Of a stretch of 64,000 nucleotides of DNA, positions 24,654-32,618 are shown piece after piece. The notes under the pieces were generated by a model. It was not told the DNA's origin. It ran no database searches and saw only the letters and a program-made list of their open reading frames with translations. The translations under genes were made by a program, and so were the position numbers. This DNA is from Streptomyces monashensis (GTDB lineage Bacteria > Actinomycetota > Actinomycetes > Streptomycetales > Streptomycetaceae): contig NZ_MLYO01000068.1 of assembly GCF_001866665.1 (NCBI RefSeq), positions 1 through 64,000 on the forward strand, read 5' to 3'. The stretch's first letter is position 1. Each line of letters starts with the position of its first letter.

Positions 24654-27600
24654 ATGACGCGCACGGGGGAGCGAGCCGTCACGACGCGGTTACGGATGCC
24701 GTCCTGGATCGCCCGGATCGAGGCGCCGGACGGGCAGGTGCTCGGTGCGGGGGTGCTGCTCGCCCCGGACCGCGTGCTCACCGCCGCGCACGTCGTCGTG
24801 CCCGGCCGGCGCTACGCCGTCCGCCTGGTCGCCGTGCCCGGCCTGGACGCCGTACCCGCCACCGTCCGCGAGGACGAACACGTGCCGCAGCGCGAGGACG
24901 GCCTCGGCGATCGCAGCGGCGACCTCGCCCTGTTGCGCCTGGACCGGCGCGTGCCCGACGGCCACGCCACCCGGCTCCACCGGCTCGCCGTGCCGTACGG
25001 GGCGGTCAGCATGTACGGCTTCCCGGACGGCGACGACGGCGGCCGCTGGCACGGCGCCACGCTGGAAGCCGCCCGGGGCCGCGACAGCCAGGTGCAGCTG
25101 CGCCCGCGGACCCCCGGCGAGCTGGCCGCGCCCGGCTTCAGCGGCGGCCCGGTGGTCGACCACGCGACCGACCGGGTCATCGGCATCGTCCTCAGCGTGG
25201 ACGAGGGAACCCCCTCCGCCTTCAGCTACATGAGCCCCACCGAGACCATCCTCAGCCATCTGCCGCAGGTCGCCGCCTGGGCCGACGGCGCCGAGGCCGT
25301 CGACCCCCGGCTGCGCACCGGCGCCCAGGACACGTCCGGTGCGCTCGACGTGCCGTTCGCCACCGAACTCGCCTGCTGGTTCCGGGGTGAGGGCTGGCCG
25401 GTGCGCGTCACCGTCGTCCCCGAGCGCGGCGACCGCGACTGGACGCTCAACCGGGCCGTCACGCTCGCCGACCGGGAGCTGCGCACCGACCGGAACACCA
25501 GCGTCTTCAGCCACGACCCGCCCGAGACGGTGCCCCCGGCCGGCGCCCACGATCTCGCCCTGGACGCGGGCGGGCTCACGGCCGCCGAGGTCATGGACCG
25601 TGTCGCCGCCCGGCTCGGCATCCGGGACGACCCCCGGCCCGAACGGCTCGGCGGACTGCACGTCCCGCTCGCCGCGGTCCTGGTCGGTGTCGACCAGGCC
25701 GCCGAACCCGCCGCCCTGCTCGGCCTGCTGGACCGGCTCGCCCGCCAGGGGGCCCGGCTGCTGCTGGTCTTCCGTCGTGAGGGGGAGCGCGCCGAACACG
25801 CCACCGAGCTGCTCGTGAACCGCCCGCTGCGCGAACGCTGGGTCCGGCTGCACGGCGAACTCGACCGGATCGTGGAGGAGTTGGGCCCGGCCCTCGACCG
25901 GCTCCGCGACCGGGTGCTGCCCGGCCCCGGCGCCCGGCGACTCGTCGAGCAGGCCGAGGGCGGCCTGCGGCGCACCCGGATGCTGCGCGCGTGGGTCGCC
26001 CACACCCCCGAACGCGAGCGCGAACCCGCCGGCGCCGGGCTGCTGTTCGCGTTCGAGGACGCCGCCGAGCGCCGCCGCCGACGTCTGGAACAGGCCATCG
26101 GCCACCTCGACAGCCGCCTGCACCGCCGCGAGGAACTCCTCGGCCGGGTCAGCGCCGAGTGGCCCCTGTGCCGCCGCCGCGCCGCGGCGGCGGCCGAGAG
26201 GGTCCGGTTGCCTTCGGCGGCGGGAACGGCAGGGCCGGCGGGTACGGCGGCGGAACCCGAGGGGCGGACCGGGACCGCTGCGACACCGGGTGCGTCCGGT
26301 GGGCCGGGCGGAGGTGGTGGGCGGGGTGCGTCCGGTGGGTCGGGGAGCGTCGGTGAGCAGGCCGGGCCCGGTGGGGCGGGTGCGTCGGGAGCGCTTGGCG
26401 GTCCGGCGGCGTCCGACGATCCCGTCATGGAGGCGTACCTGCTCTACGAGCACGCGCTCTCCGTCCTGCGGCACACGCCGTGCGACGTCGAGCGCGCCGA
26501 GGCGGCCGTCGAACGCTTCGTCACCTTCTGCTCGTCGCCCGCGTCCGGGAGCCCGGCGAGGGCAGGGGACACTCCGCCCCCGCCGCCGGACGGCTCACGC
26601 TCCGCGGGCCCGGTCCCCGGAGCCCGCCCGGACAGGACGGCGGGCCGTTCGCCCTCCGGGGGGCCGGGCAGCGCGCGGGGACGCTCCGACCCTGGGGGCC
26701 GGGGCACGGCACCCGGCCGCCCGGGACCGGACAACCATGATGCCGGGCAGGGCAGTTCGGGCGGTGCCGGCGCCGGTGCCGGAGTCATGGGGACGGCATA
26801 CGGGAACCCGGCCGGCACACCCGGAGCCCCGGGTCCGGTGCCCGGCCACCCGACCACCGACGCCCCGTCCCCCGCCCGCGGCGGCCACCCCGCTCCCGGG
26901 AGCCCGGTGCCGCCGCCGGGCCGGTCGCTTCCGGCGGCCCCGGTGAGGACGAGCGCCGGTCCCGCGCCCGGGCACCGGGCGGTGACAGAGGGCCCCTCGG
27001 CGCCCGTGGATCCGGCGCGGGCGTGCGGCGATTCCGTTCCGGGGAAGCCGGCGCCGGCACGGGTCGACCCGGTCACCGTGCGGGGCGATTGCGTTCCCCC
27101 GATTCCGGTGCGGGTGTCCGGCGGTCCTTCTGTCGGGAAGTCGGCGGTGGCAGAGACGGACTCGGTCACCGTGCAGGGCGATGCCGTCGGCGGGAAGCCG
27201 GCGCCGGCACGGGTCGACCCGGTCACCGTGCCGGGCGATTGCGTTCCCCCGATTCCGGTGCGGGTGTCCGGCGGTCCTTCTGTCGGGAAGTCGGCGGTGG
27301 CACAGACGGACTCGGTCACCGTGCAGGGCGATGCCGTCGGCGGGAAGCCGGCGCCGGCACGGGTCGACCCGGTCACCGTGCCGGGCGATTGCGTTCCCCC
27401 GATTCCGGTGCGGGTGTCCGGCGGTCCTTCTGTCGGGAAGTCGGCGGTGGCAGAGACGGACTCGGTCACCGTGCAGGGCGATGCCGTCGGCGGGAAGCCG
27501 GCGGTGGTTCGGCCCGACTCGGCTGCCGTGCCGGGCGATTGCGTTCCCCCGATTCCGGTGCGGGTGTCCGGCGGTCCTTCTGTCGGGAAGTCGGCGGTGG

Positions 27601-27776
27601 CACAGACGGACTCGGCCACCGCGCAGGGCGATGCCGTCGGCGGGAAGTCAGGGGCGGCACAGGCTGACCCGGCCACCCCGCTCGGCGATCCCGCTCCCGG
27701 GAAGTCGGCGGTGGCACAGACCGACTCGGCCACCGCGCAGCGCGTTTCCCGCTCCGGAGAGGGGAGACCGTCGTGA
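24654..27776 (+). CDS. Trypsin-like protease with long repeat-rich tail (first gene of sensor-kinase operon)
   Basis: This 1040-residue protein begins with a chymotrypsin-fold protease domain without signal peptide, so it is probably cytoplasmic. The triad is visible: His46 in LTAAHVV, Asp90 in SGDLALL and Ser163 in GFSGGPV. A second globular region (about 225-500) has no clear family assignment and ends in charged helices. From about 505 the protein is Gly/Pro/Ala-rich; residues about 804-1003 are four copies of a 50-residue unit encoded by near-identical 150-bp repeats. Codon 13 is TTA (24690-24692), the rare leucine codon read by the bldA tRNA. ATG 24654 has GGAG close upstream; TTG 24645 and ATG 24696 are alternatives, and the last would exclude the TTA. 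Its stop overlaps the kinase start (GTGA). Confidence 0.82.
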   Translation: MTRTGERAVTTRLRMPSWIARIEAPDGQVLGAGVLLAPDRVLTAAHVVVPGRRYAVRLVAVPGLDAVPATVREDEHVPQREDGLGDRSGDLALLRLDRRVPDGHATRLHRLAVPYGAVSMYGFPDGDDGGRWHGATLEAARGRDSQVQLRPRTPGELAAPGFSGGPVVDHATDRVIGIVLSVDEGTPSAFSYMSPTETILSHLPQVAAWADGAEAVDPRLRTGAQDTSGALDVPFATELACWFRGEGWPVRVTVVPERGDRDWTLNRAVTLADRELRTDRNTSVFSHDPPETVPPAGAHDLALDAGGLTAAEVMDRVAARLGIRDDPRPERLGGLHVPLAAVLVGVDQAAEPAALLGLLDRLARQGARLLLVFRREGERAEHATELLVNRPLRERWVRLHGELDRIVEELGPALDRLRDRVLPGPGARRLVEQAEGGLRRTRMLRAWVAHTPEREREPAGAGLLFAFEDAAERRRRRLEQAIGHLDSRLHRREELLGRVSAEWPLCRRRAAAAAERVRLPSAAGTAGPAGTAAEPEGRTGTAATPGASGGPGGGGGRGASGGSGSVGEQAGPGGAGASGALGGPAASDDPVMEAYLLYEHALSVLRHTPCDVERAEAAVERFVTFCSSPASGSPARAGDTPPPPPDGSRSAGPVPGARPDRTAGRSPSGGPGSARGRSDPGGRGTAPGRPGPDNHDAGQGSSGGAGAGAGVMGTAYGNPAGTPGAPGPVPGHPTTDAPSPARGGHPAPGSPVPPPGRSLPAAPVRTSAGPAPGHRAVTEGPSAPVDPARACGDSVPGKPAPARVDPVTVRGDCVPPIPVRVSGGPSVGKSAVAETDSVTVQGDAVGGKPAPARVDPVTVPGDCVPPIPVRVSGGPSVGKSAVAQTDSVTVQGDAVGGKPAPARVDPVTVPGDCVPPIPVRVSGGPSVGKSAVAETDSVTVQGDAVGGKPAVVRPDSAAVPGDCVPPIPVRVSGGPSVGKSAVAQTDSATAQGDAVGGKSGAAQADPATPLGDPAPGKSAVAQTDSATAQRVSRSGEGRPS
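24690..24692 (+). promoter_or_regulatory. TTA codon in the operon's first gene
   Basis: In the chosen frame codon 13 of the protease gene is TTA. In Streptomyces TTA is decoded only by the bldA tRNA, which becomes abundant late in growth. As the following four genes are translationally coupled or closely spaced, this one codon could hold the whole operon under developmental control. Confidence 0.65.
27061..27660 (+). repeat. Four 150-bp tandem repeats within the protease gene
   Basis: Units begin at 27061, 27211, 27361 and 27511. The first three differ at only a few positions and the fourth is diverged at its start and end. Each keeps frame and encodes 50 residues, made of two related blocks: one beginning DPVTVPGDCVPPIPVRV and one beginning DSVTVQGDAVGGKPA. 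Degraded half-units continue to about 27740. The near identity at DNA level points to recent expansion. Confidence 0.92.
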
Positions 27777-30106
27777 TCTCGTGCGTCCGGCCCGGCTGTG
27801 CGGGGCACATCATGGGGACCGGTTACTGCGACACCTGCGGGCACCGGCACATCGAGGCGCACAGCGAGCCGCCCGACCGGGCCGCGCGACCGGTCCCGTC
27901 CGCCGCCACCGAGGAGAGCGCCGGGCCGCCTGTCGTGCACGCGGTCGCCGGGGTCGGGGAACTCGACCCGCACGGCCTGGTCGTCCTGCCGGAGGTCCCC
28001 GTACCGGACGACGTCCTCGTGGCCGACCCCCGCCCGCCCACCGGCGGCCGCCGCTGCGGAGCGAACGGCTGCACCATGACCGTCGGCCTCGGCTACGGCG
28101 GCCAGCCCGCCCGCGCCACCGGCCGCTGCCCCCGCTGCGGCACGCCGTACTCCTTCCTGCCCCAGCTGGACAAGGGCGACGTGGTGGCCGGCCACTACCG
28201 GGTCCTCGGCTGTCTCGCCCGCGGCGGCCTCGGCTGGATCCATCTCGCCGAGGACACCCGCGCCGACGGCCACCGGGTCGTCCTCAAGGGCCGGATCGAC
28301 GTCCACGACACCCGCGCCCGCCTCGGCGCCGTCGAGGAGCGCCGCTCCCTCACCGCCCTGCACCACCCCGACATCGTCCGCATCATCACCTACGCCGACC
28401 ACCGCGCCCCCGGCCGCCCGCCCACCGGCTACCTGGTCATGGACTACATCGGCGGCCGCTCCCTGCAGCAGCTCTTCGACGCCGACGACGTCGATCGGAT
28501 CTTCCACGGCCGGCCCCGCCTCGACCACGTCCTCACCTACGGCTGCAAGATCCTCGGCGCTCTGCGGTACATGCACGAACGCGGGCTGCTGTACTGCGAC
28601 ATGAAGCCCGCCAACGTCATCCACTTCGGCCGGGCGGTCAAGGTCATCGACCTCGGTGCGGTCCGCGCGATCGGCGACCGCGCCTCCGCCTACGTCTACA
28701 CGGCCGGCTTCGCCCCGCCCAAGGAGGAGATCGACCGGCGCGGCTGGCACGTCGACAGCGACCTCTACACCGTCGGCATGACCCTCCAGGCCCTGTACCG
28801 CGCCGCCGAACCGGCCCGCGGGCTCGCCCCCGCCTCCTTCCGCCGGATCGTCGACCGCGCCACCCACGCCGAACCCGCCGCCCGGTTCCGCTCGGCCGCC
28901 GAGATGTCCCGCCAACTCTGGGAAGTGCTACGGGAGTTCCGCTCACTCCAGTTCGGCGAGCAGCTGCCGGAGAGCTCCACCCGGTTCCGCGCCGCCGGCG
29001 CCGGTCTCGACGCCGGGCTCGGCGCGATCCCGGCCCTGGACCACTGGACCGCACGCCCCGGCGCACGGCCCGCACCGCTGGACGTCGCCCCGCCCGCCGC
29101 CGCCGAGGTCGCGGCCGCCCTCCCGGAGCCGGTGCCCGACCCCGACGACGGCGCCGCCCTGCTGCTGGACACGTTCTCGCCCGACGCCGCCGACGAGGTC
29201 GCCCTGGACTGGTCCCGCGAAGCCCGGCTCGGCACCCCCGAGACCGCGCTGTGGCTGTGCCGCGCCTACCTCAGACGCGGTGAGCGGCGCCAGGCCGAGA
29301 GCTGGCTCGCCGAGGCCGAGACCCAGCTCGGCGAGCGCGCCGCCGCCCACGACTGGCGCATCGCCTGGCACCGCGGAGTCCTGTGCCTCGGCCGGGGCGA
29401 GGTCGCCGAGGCCGGGGACCACTTCGGCGCCGTGTACGGCGCGCTGCCCGGCGAGTACGTCCCCAAACTGGCCCTCGGCTACTGCGCGGAGCACACGGCG
29501 GGGCAGGCCGAGGCCGAGGCGAGAGCACACGGAGAAGGGGAGCCCGGGGCCGAGCCCGAGGCGGTGCGGGTCCGCCGGCAGTGCATCGCCCGCGCCATGC
29601 TGTTCTACGAGGCCGTGTGGAAACGGGACTTCGCGCACACCGCCGCCGCGTTCGGGCTGGCCCGCTGCCATCTGGCCGACGGCGGCCGGGACGCGGCCGT
29701 CCATGTCCTCGACGACGTCCCGGCCACCTCCCGCCACCACGACGCCGCCCGGATCGCGGCGGTACGCGTCCGCGCCGGTCTCCTGCGCACCGTCCCGCCC
29801 TCGCCGGCCGATCTGGCCGACGCCGCCCGGCGGCTGCCCGAGCTGCGCCTGGACGGCGGCGCCGCCGACGGCGAGTCCCGGGCCCGGCTGGCCGCCGAGG
29901 TCCGCGAGCACGCCCTGTACGGCCGGCCGGCGCCGGGCTGGGGCGAGACGTGCGCCGGGGACCTCCTCGGGCCCGGCGACGAGGACGGCCTGCGCATCCT
30001 GCTGGAGCACTCCTTCCGGCAGCTGGCCGCGCAGGCCCGCACCGCCGCGGAACACGGCCGGCTCCTCGACCTGGCCCACGCGGTCCGCCCGACGACCACC
30101 TTCTGA
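27773..30106 (+). CDS. PknG-like Ser/Thr protein kinase with zinc-ribbon N-terminus and TPR C-terminus
   Basis: This 777-residue protein has the domain order of mycobacterial PknG. N-terminal Cys pairs (CVRPGC and CDTCG, then CGANGC and CPRCG) form a rubredoxin or zinc-ribbon region up to about residue 123. The kinase domain (about 140-390) has the PknG-type glycine loop ARGGLGWIHLAED, Lys172 in VVLKG, catalytic Asp276 in YCDMKPAN and DLGAV at 293-297 in place of DFG. The C-terminal half (about 480-777) is a tetratricopeptide-like helical region. There is no transmembrane helix, so it is cytosolic. GTG 27773 overlaps the upstream stop. PknG in mycobacteria acts with GlnX and GlnH; here genes of comparable types follow. 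Confidence 0.9.
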   Translation: MISCVRPGCAGHIMGTGYCDTCGHRHIEAHSEPPDRAARPVPSAATEESAGPPVVHAVAGVGELDPHGLVVLPEVPVPDDVLVADPRPPTGGRRCGANGCTMTVGLGYGGQPARATGRCPRCGTPYSFLPQLDKGDVVAGHYRVLGCLARGGLGWIHLAEDTRADGHRVVLKGRIDVHDTRARLGAVEERRSLTALHHPDIVRIITYADHRAPGRPPTGYLVMDYIGGRSLQQLFDADDVDRIFHGRPRLDHVLTYGCKILGALRYMHERGLLYCDMKPANVIHFGRAVKVIDLGAVRAIGDRASAYVYTAGFAPPKEEIDRRGWHVDSDLYTVGMTLQALYRAAEPARGLAPASFRRIVDRATHAEPAARFRSAAEMSRQLWEVLREFRSLQFGEQLPESSTRFRAAGAGLDAGLGAIPALDHWTARPGARPAPLDVAPPAAAEVAAALPEPVPDPDDGAALLLDTFSPDAADEVALDWSREARLGTPETALWLCRAYLRRGERRQAESWLAEAETQLGERAAAHDWRIAWHRGVLCLGRGEVAEAGDHFGAVYGALPGEYVPKLALGYCAEHTAGQAEAEARAHGEGEPGAEPEAVRVRRQCIARAMLFYEAVWKRDFAHTAAAFGLARCHLADGGRDAAVHVLDDVPATSRHHDAARIAAVRVRAGLLRTVPPSPADLADAARRLPELRLDGGAADGESRARLAAEVREHALYGRPAPGWGETCAGDLLGPGDEDGLRILLEHSFRQLAAQARTAAEHGRLLDLAHAVRPTTTF

Positions 30107-30126
30107 CCACCACGTGGGGGACGACG

Positions 30127-31656
30127 ATGACCGTGCCCGGACCGATCGAGGTGACGCTCGCGGTCGGCCAGCAGAAGGAGCTGCCCGCCGCCCCGCCCGC
30201 GACCGGGGGCTCCGCCGGCCGGGAGATGCACGCCATCCTGGAGATCGGCGTCAGCAGCCACGGCGGAGCGGGGCTCGCCGCCGGCCCCGGGGCGGGGCCC
30301 GCGCTCGCCGAGGTGCTGATCGTCGACACCTCCCGCTCCATGCTCCACCCGGCCGCCAAGCTGCACGCCGCGAAGGACGCCACCGTCGCCGCGGTCCGGC
30401 TGCTGCCCGACGGCACGCCCTTCGCCGTGCTCTCCGGGCGGTTCCGGGCCGGCGTGGTCCACCCCGGCCCCGGCGGCCCGCCGATGGCGGTCGCCGGGCC
30501 CGCCGAACGCGACGCCGCCGAGCGGGCCGTACGGATCCTGGACGCGGACGGCGGCACCGCCATCGGCACCTGGCTCGACCTGGCCCGCCGGCTGCTGACG
30601 CGGCAGAGCGCCCCGGTCAAGCACGTCCTGCTGCTGACCGACGGGCGCAACGAGCACGACCACCGGGCCCCCATGACCCTTCAGACCGCGCTGGACGCGT
30701 GCGAGGGGCGGTTCGTCTGCGACGCCTGGGGCATCGGCGACGACTGGGACGCCGAACTGCTGCTGCGCATCACCCGGCGGCTGCACGGCCGGGCCGGAGC
30801 GGTCCGCGACGAGTCCGAACTGACCTCGGCCTACGAGGAGTTGATGCGGGACCTGCTCGGTACGGCGGTGCCCGAGCTGCGCATCAGACTGACCCCCACC
30901 CCCGGCACGGTGATCCGCCGGGTCACCCAGGTGGTGCCGAACGAGCAGGAGCTGACCGCCGTCCCGGCCGCCGGTTCCGGCGGCCGCGCCATCGAGTACG
31001 TCACCCGGGCCTGGGGCGACGAAGTACGGCACTTCCAGGCCGTCCTGAGCGCCGACCCGACCGGCCGCGAGACCGGCGAGGACCTCCAGCTCGCCGCCGT
31101 GGAGGTGGTCGTGGCCGAGGCCGGGCGCCCGGTGCGGCTGCCCCCGCCGAGACCCGTCCTGGTGCGCTGGACCGACAACCCCCTCGACGCCTCCCGGCAG
31201 CATCCCGGGGTGCGCCGGCGCGAGCTGTACCGGCAGGTGGAGGGCGCCGTGGCCGAGGCCTACCGGGCGTGGCTGCGCGGCAGCGAGGGCCGGGCGGCGG
31301 CGGACCGCGCGCTGGCGCGGGTGCTGGCCGTGGCCGGTGAGCTGGACGACGCCCAGCTCGTGGGCGCGCTGCGGCGCATCGAGGAGAAGGGGGAGGACGG
31401 GACCGGGCCGGGCACGGGCCGGGTCCGCAGCGGCCTGAAGGACGTCGACTGGCAGCACCTGATCCTCTCCAGCGCGCTGACGACCCCACCCGAGCCCGGT
31501 GCCCCCGGCCCGCCACCCGGCGCCGGCCCCGCGCCGGAGGGCGGCGCCGGCCCCGGGGACCTGATCGAGTGCCCGGAGTGCAAGTGGCTCGGCCCGGCCG
31601 ACTCCGCCTACTGCGGCGGCGACTGCGGCCGCCCCCTGAGGGGATCCCCCGCATGA
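30127..31656 (+). CDS. VWA-domain protein with C-terminal zinc ribbon
   Basis: This 509-residue protein contains a von Willebrand factor A domain (about 62-245) with a complete-looking metal-ion-dependent adhesion site: DTSRS (67-71), a Thr in GGTAIGTW and Asp in LLTDGRN. A beta-rich region and a helical region follow. The extreme C-terminus is a short zinc ribbon, CPECKWLGPADSAYCGGDCG. There is no signal peptide, so it is likely intracellular and may bind the kinase or its targets through the metal site. It follows the kinase gene by 20 bp, and its stop overlaps the next start (ATGA). Confidence 0.87.
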   Translation: MTVPGPIEVTLAVGQQKELPAAPPATGGSAGREMHAILEIGVSSHGGAGLAAGPGAGPALAEVLIVDTSRSMLHPAAKLHAAKDATVAAVRLLPDGTPFAVLSGRFRAGVVHPGPGGPPMAVAGPAERDAAERAVRILDADGGTAIGTWLDLARRLLTRQSAPVKHVLLLTDGRNEHDHRAPMTLQTALDACEGRFVCDAWGIGDDWDAELLLRITRRLHGRAGAVRDESELTSAYEELMRDLLGTAVPELRIRLTPTPGTVIRRVTQVVPNEQELTAVPAAGSGGRAIEYVTRAWGDEVRHFQAVLSADPTGRETGEDLQLAAVEVVVAEAGRPVRLPPPRPVLVRWTDNPLDASRQHPGVRRRELYRQVEGAVAEAYRAWLRGSEGRAAADRALARVLAVAGELDDAQLVGALRRIEEKGEDGTGPGTGRVRSGLKDVDWQHLILSSALTTPPEPGAPGPPPGAGPAPEGGAGPGDLIECPECKWLGPADSAYCGGDCGRPLRGSPA

Positions 31657-32618
31657 CCCCGGCGTCCGTGCCCGTCACGTCCCGGCACGACACCGGCCGC
31701 CCCGGCGTGCGCGTCAGCGGTACGGCGCACGATCTCGCCGTACGCCACCGTCTGCTCCTGGTCCTGTCGGGGCTGCTGACACTCTGCCTGTTCCTGTCGT
31801 ACGAGGGGGTGCACGGGGACGCCGATCCGCTGCGCACCGCCAGTGCCCCGGCCGTGCTGTCCCTCGACACCGCCCTGTACGCGCTCGACGAGGCCCAGCG
31901 GGACGCCGGTGCGGCGGCGCCGACCAGCGACTTCCAGAAGCAGATCTCGGTCGCCGCGCAGAGCCTCGCGGCCGCCGCCGGGGACGACGTCGGCGGGCCG
32001 GCGGGCCGACAGGCCCTCCAGACGGTCGCCGGCCTGATCACCGTGTACGCCGTCAAGGTCCAACAGGCCCAACTCCAGCCCGCCGGCAGCGTGTTGCGCG
32101 AGGCCTACCTGAGCTACGCCACCAGCGTCCTGACGGACGACGGCTCCGGCATCCGGGCCCGGCTGACGGCGCTGCGCAGCCAGCTGCGTGCCACCGTGCG
32201 CCGCCAGAGCGCCTTCGGGCCGCTGCTGTGGTGCGGCTGGACCCTCACCCTGCTGCTGGCCCTCGTCCTCGCCGCCGCCCTGCTGGAGACCCAGCTGTTC
32301 CTGCGCCGCCGCTTCCGCCGCCGGTTCAACCGCGGGCTCCTCGCGGCGGGCGGCCTGCTTGTGGCCTGGGTGGCCACCGCGCTGCTGTTCACCGCCTGGA
32401 CGCACCGGGGCATGGCGCACACCCGCGCCCTGCTCGATCGGCCGCTGTCCGGACCGCTCATCACCGACGCGGGGCGGCACACCGCCTCGTACCTCGCCCA
32501 CACCGGCTTCCGCGCGTCGGCGGCGGTGTGGATCCTGATCGGAGGCGTCCTGCTCATGGCCCTCGCCGAGACGGGACTGCGGCGGCACATCGACGACTAC
32601 CGGTTCAGGCCCCGGTGA
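31653..32618 (+). CDS. Four-helix membrane protein, GlnX-like sensor
   Basis: This 321-residue membrane protein has predicted helices at about 33-52, 188-212, 228-250 and 290-308. The first and second flank an extracytoplasmic segment of about 135 residues rich in helix-forming Ala/Gln; the third and fourth flank a second shorter loop. A very basic stretch (LRRRFRRRFNRG) lies in the cytoplasmic loop. The topology and its position between a PknG-like kinase and a solute-binding protein resemble GlnX of mycobacteria, which relays binding of GlnH to PknG. Sequence similarity to GlnX cannot be judged here, so the assignment is by architecture. ATGA overlap with the VWA gene; GTGA overlap with the next gene. 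Confidence 0.7.
   Translation: MTPASVPVTSRHDTGRPGVRVSGTAHDLAVRHRLLLVLSGLLTLCLFLSYEGVHGDADPLRTASAPAVLSLDTALYALDEAQRDAGAAAPTSDFQKQISVAAQSLAAAAGDDVGGPAGRQALQTVAGLITVYAVKVQQAQLQPAGSVLREAYLSYATSVLTDDGSGIRARLTALRSQLRATVRRQSAFGPLLWCGWTLTLLLALVLAAALLETQLFLRRRFRRRFNRGLLAAGGLLVAWVATALLFTAWTHRGMAHTRALLDRPLSGPLITDAGRHTASYLAHTGFRASAAVWILIGGVLLMALAETGLRRHIDDYRFRPR

Noticed and set aside
27061..27660. CRISPR array or intergenic repeat
   Set aside because: Repeats are contiguous 150-bp units without spacers, keep the coding frame and lie inside a gene.
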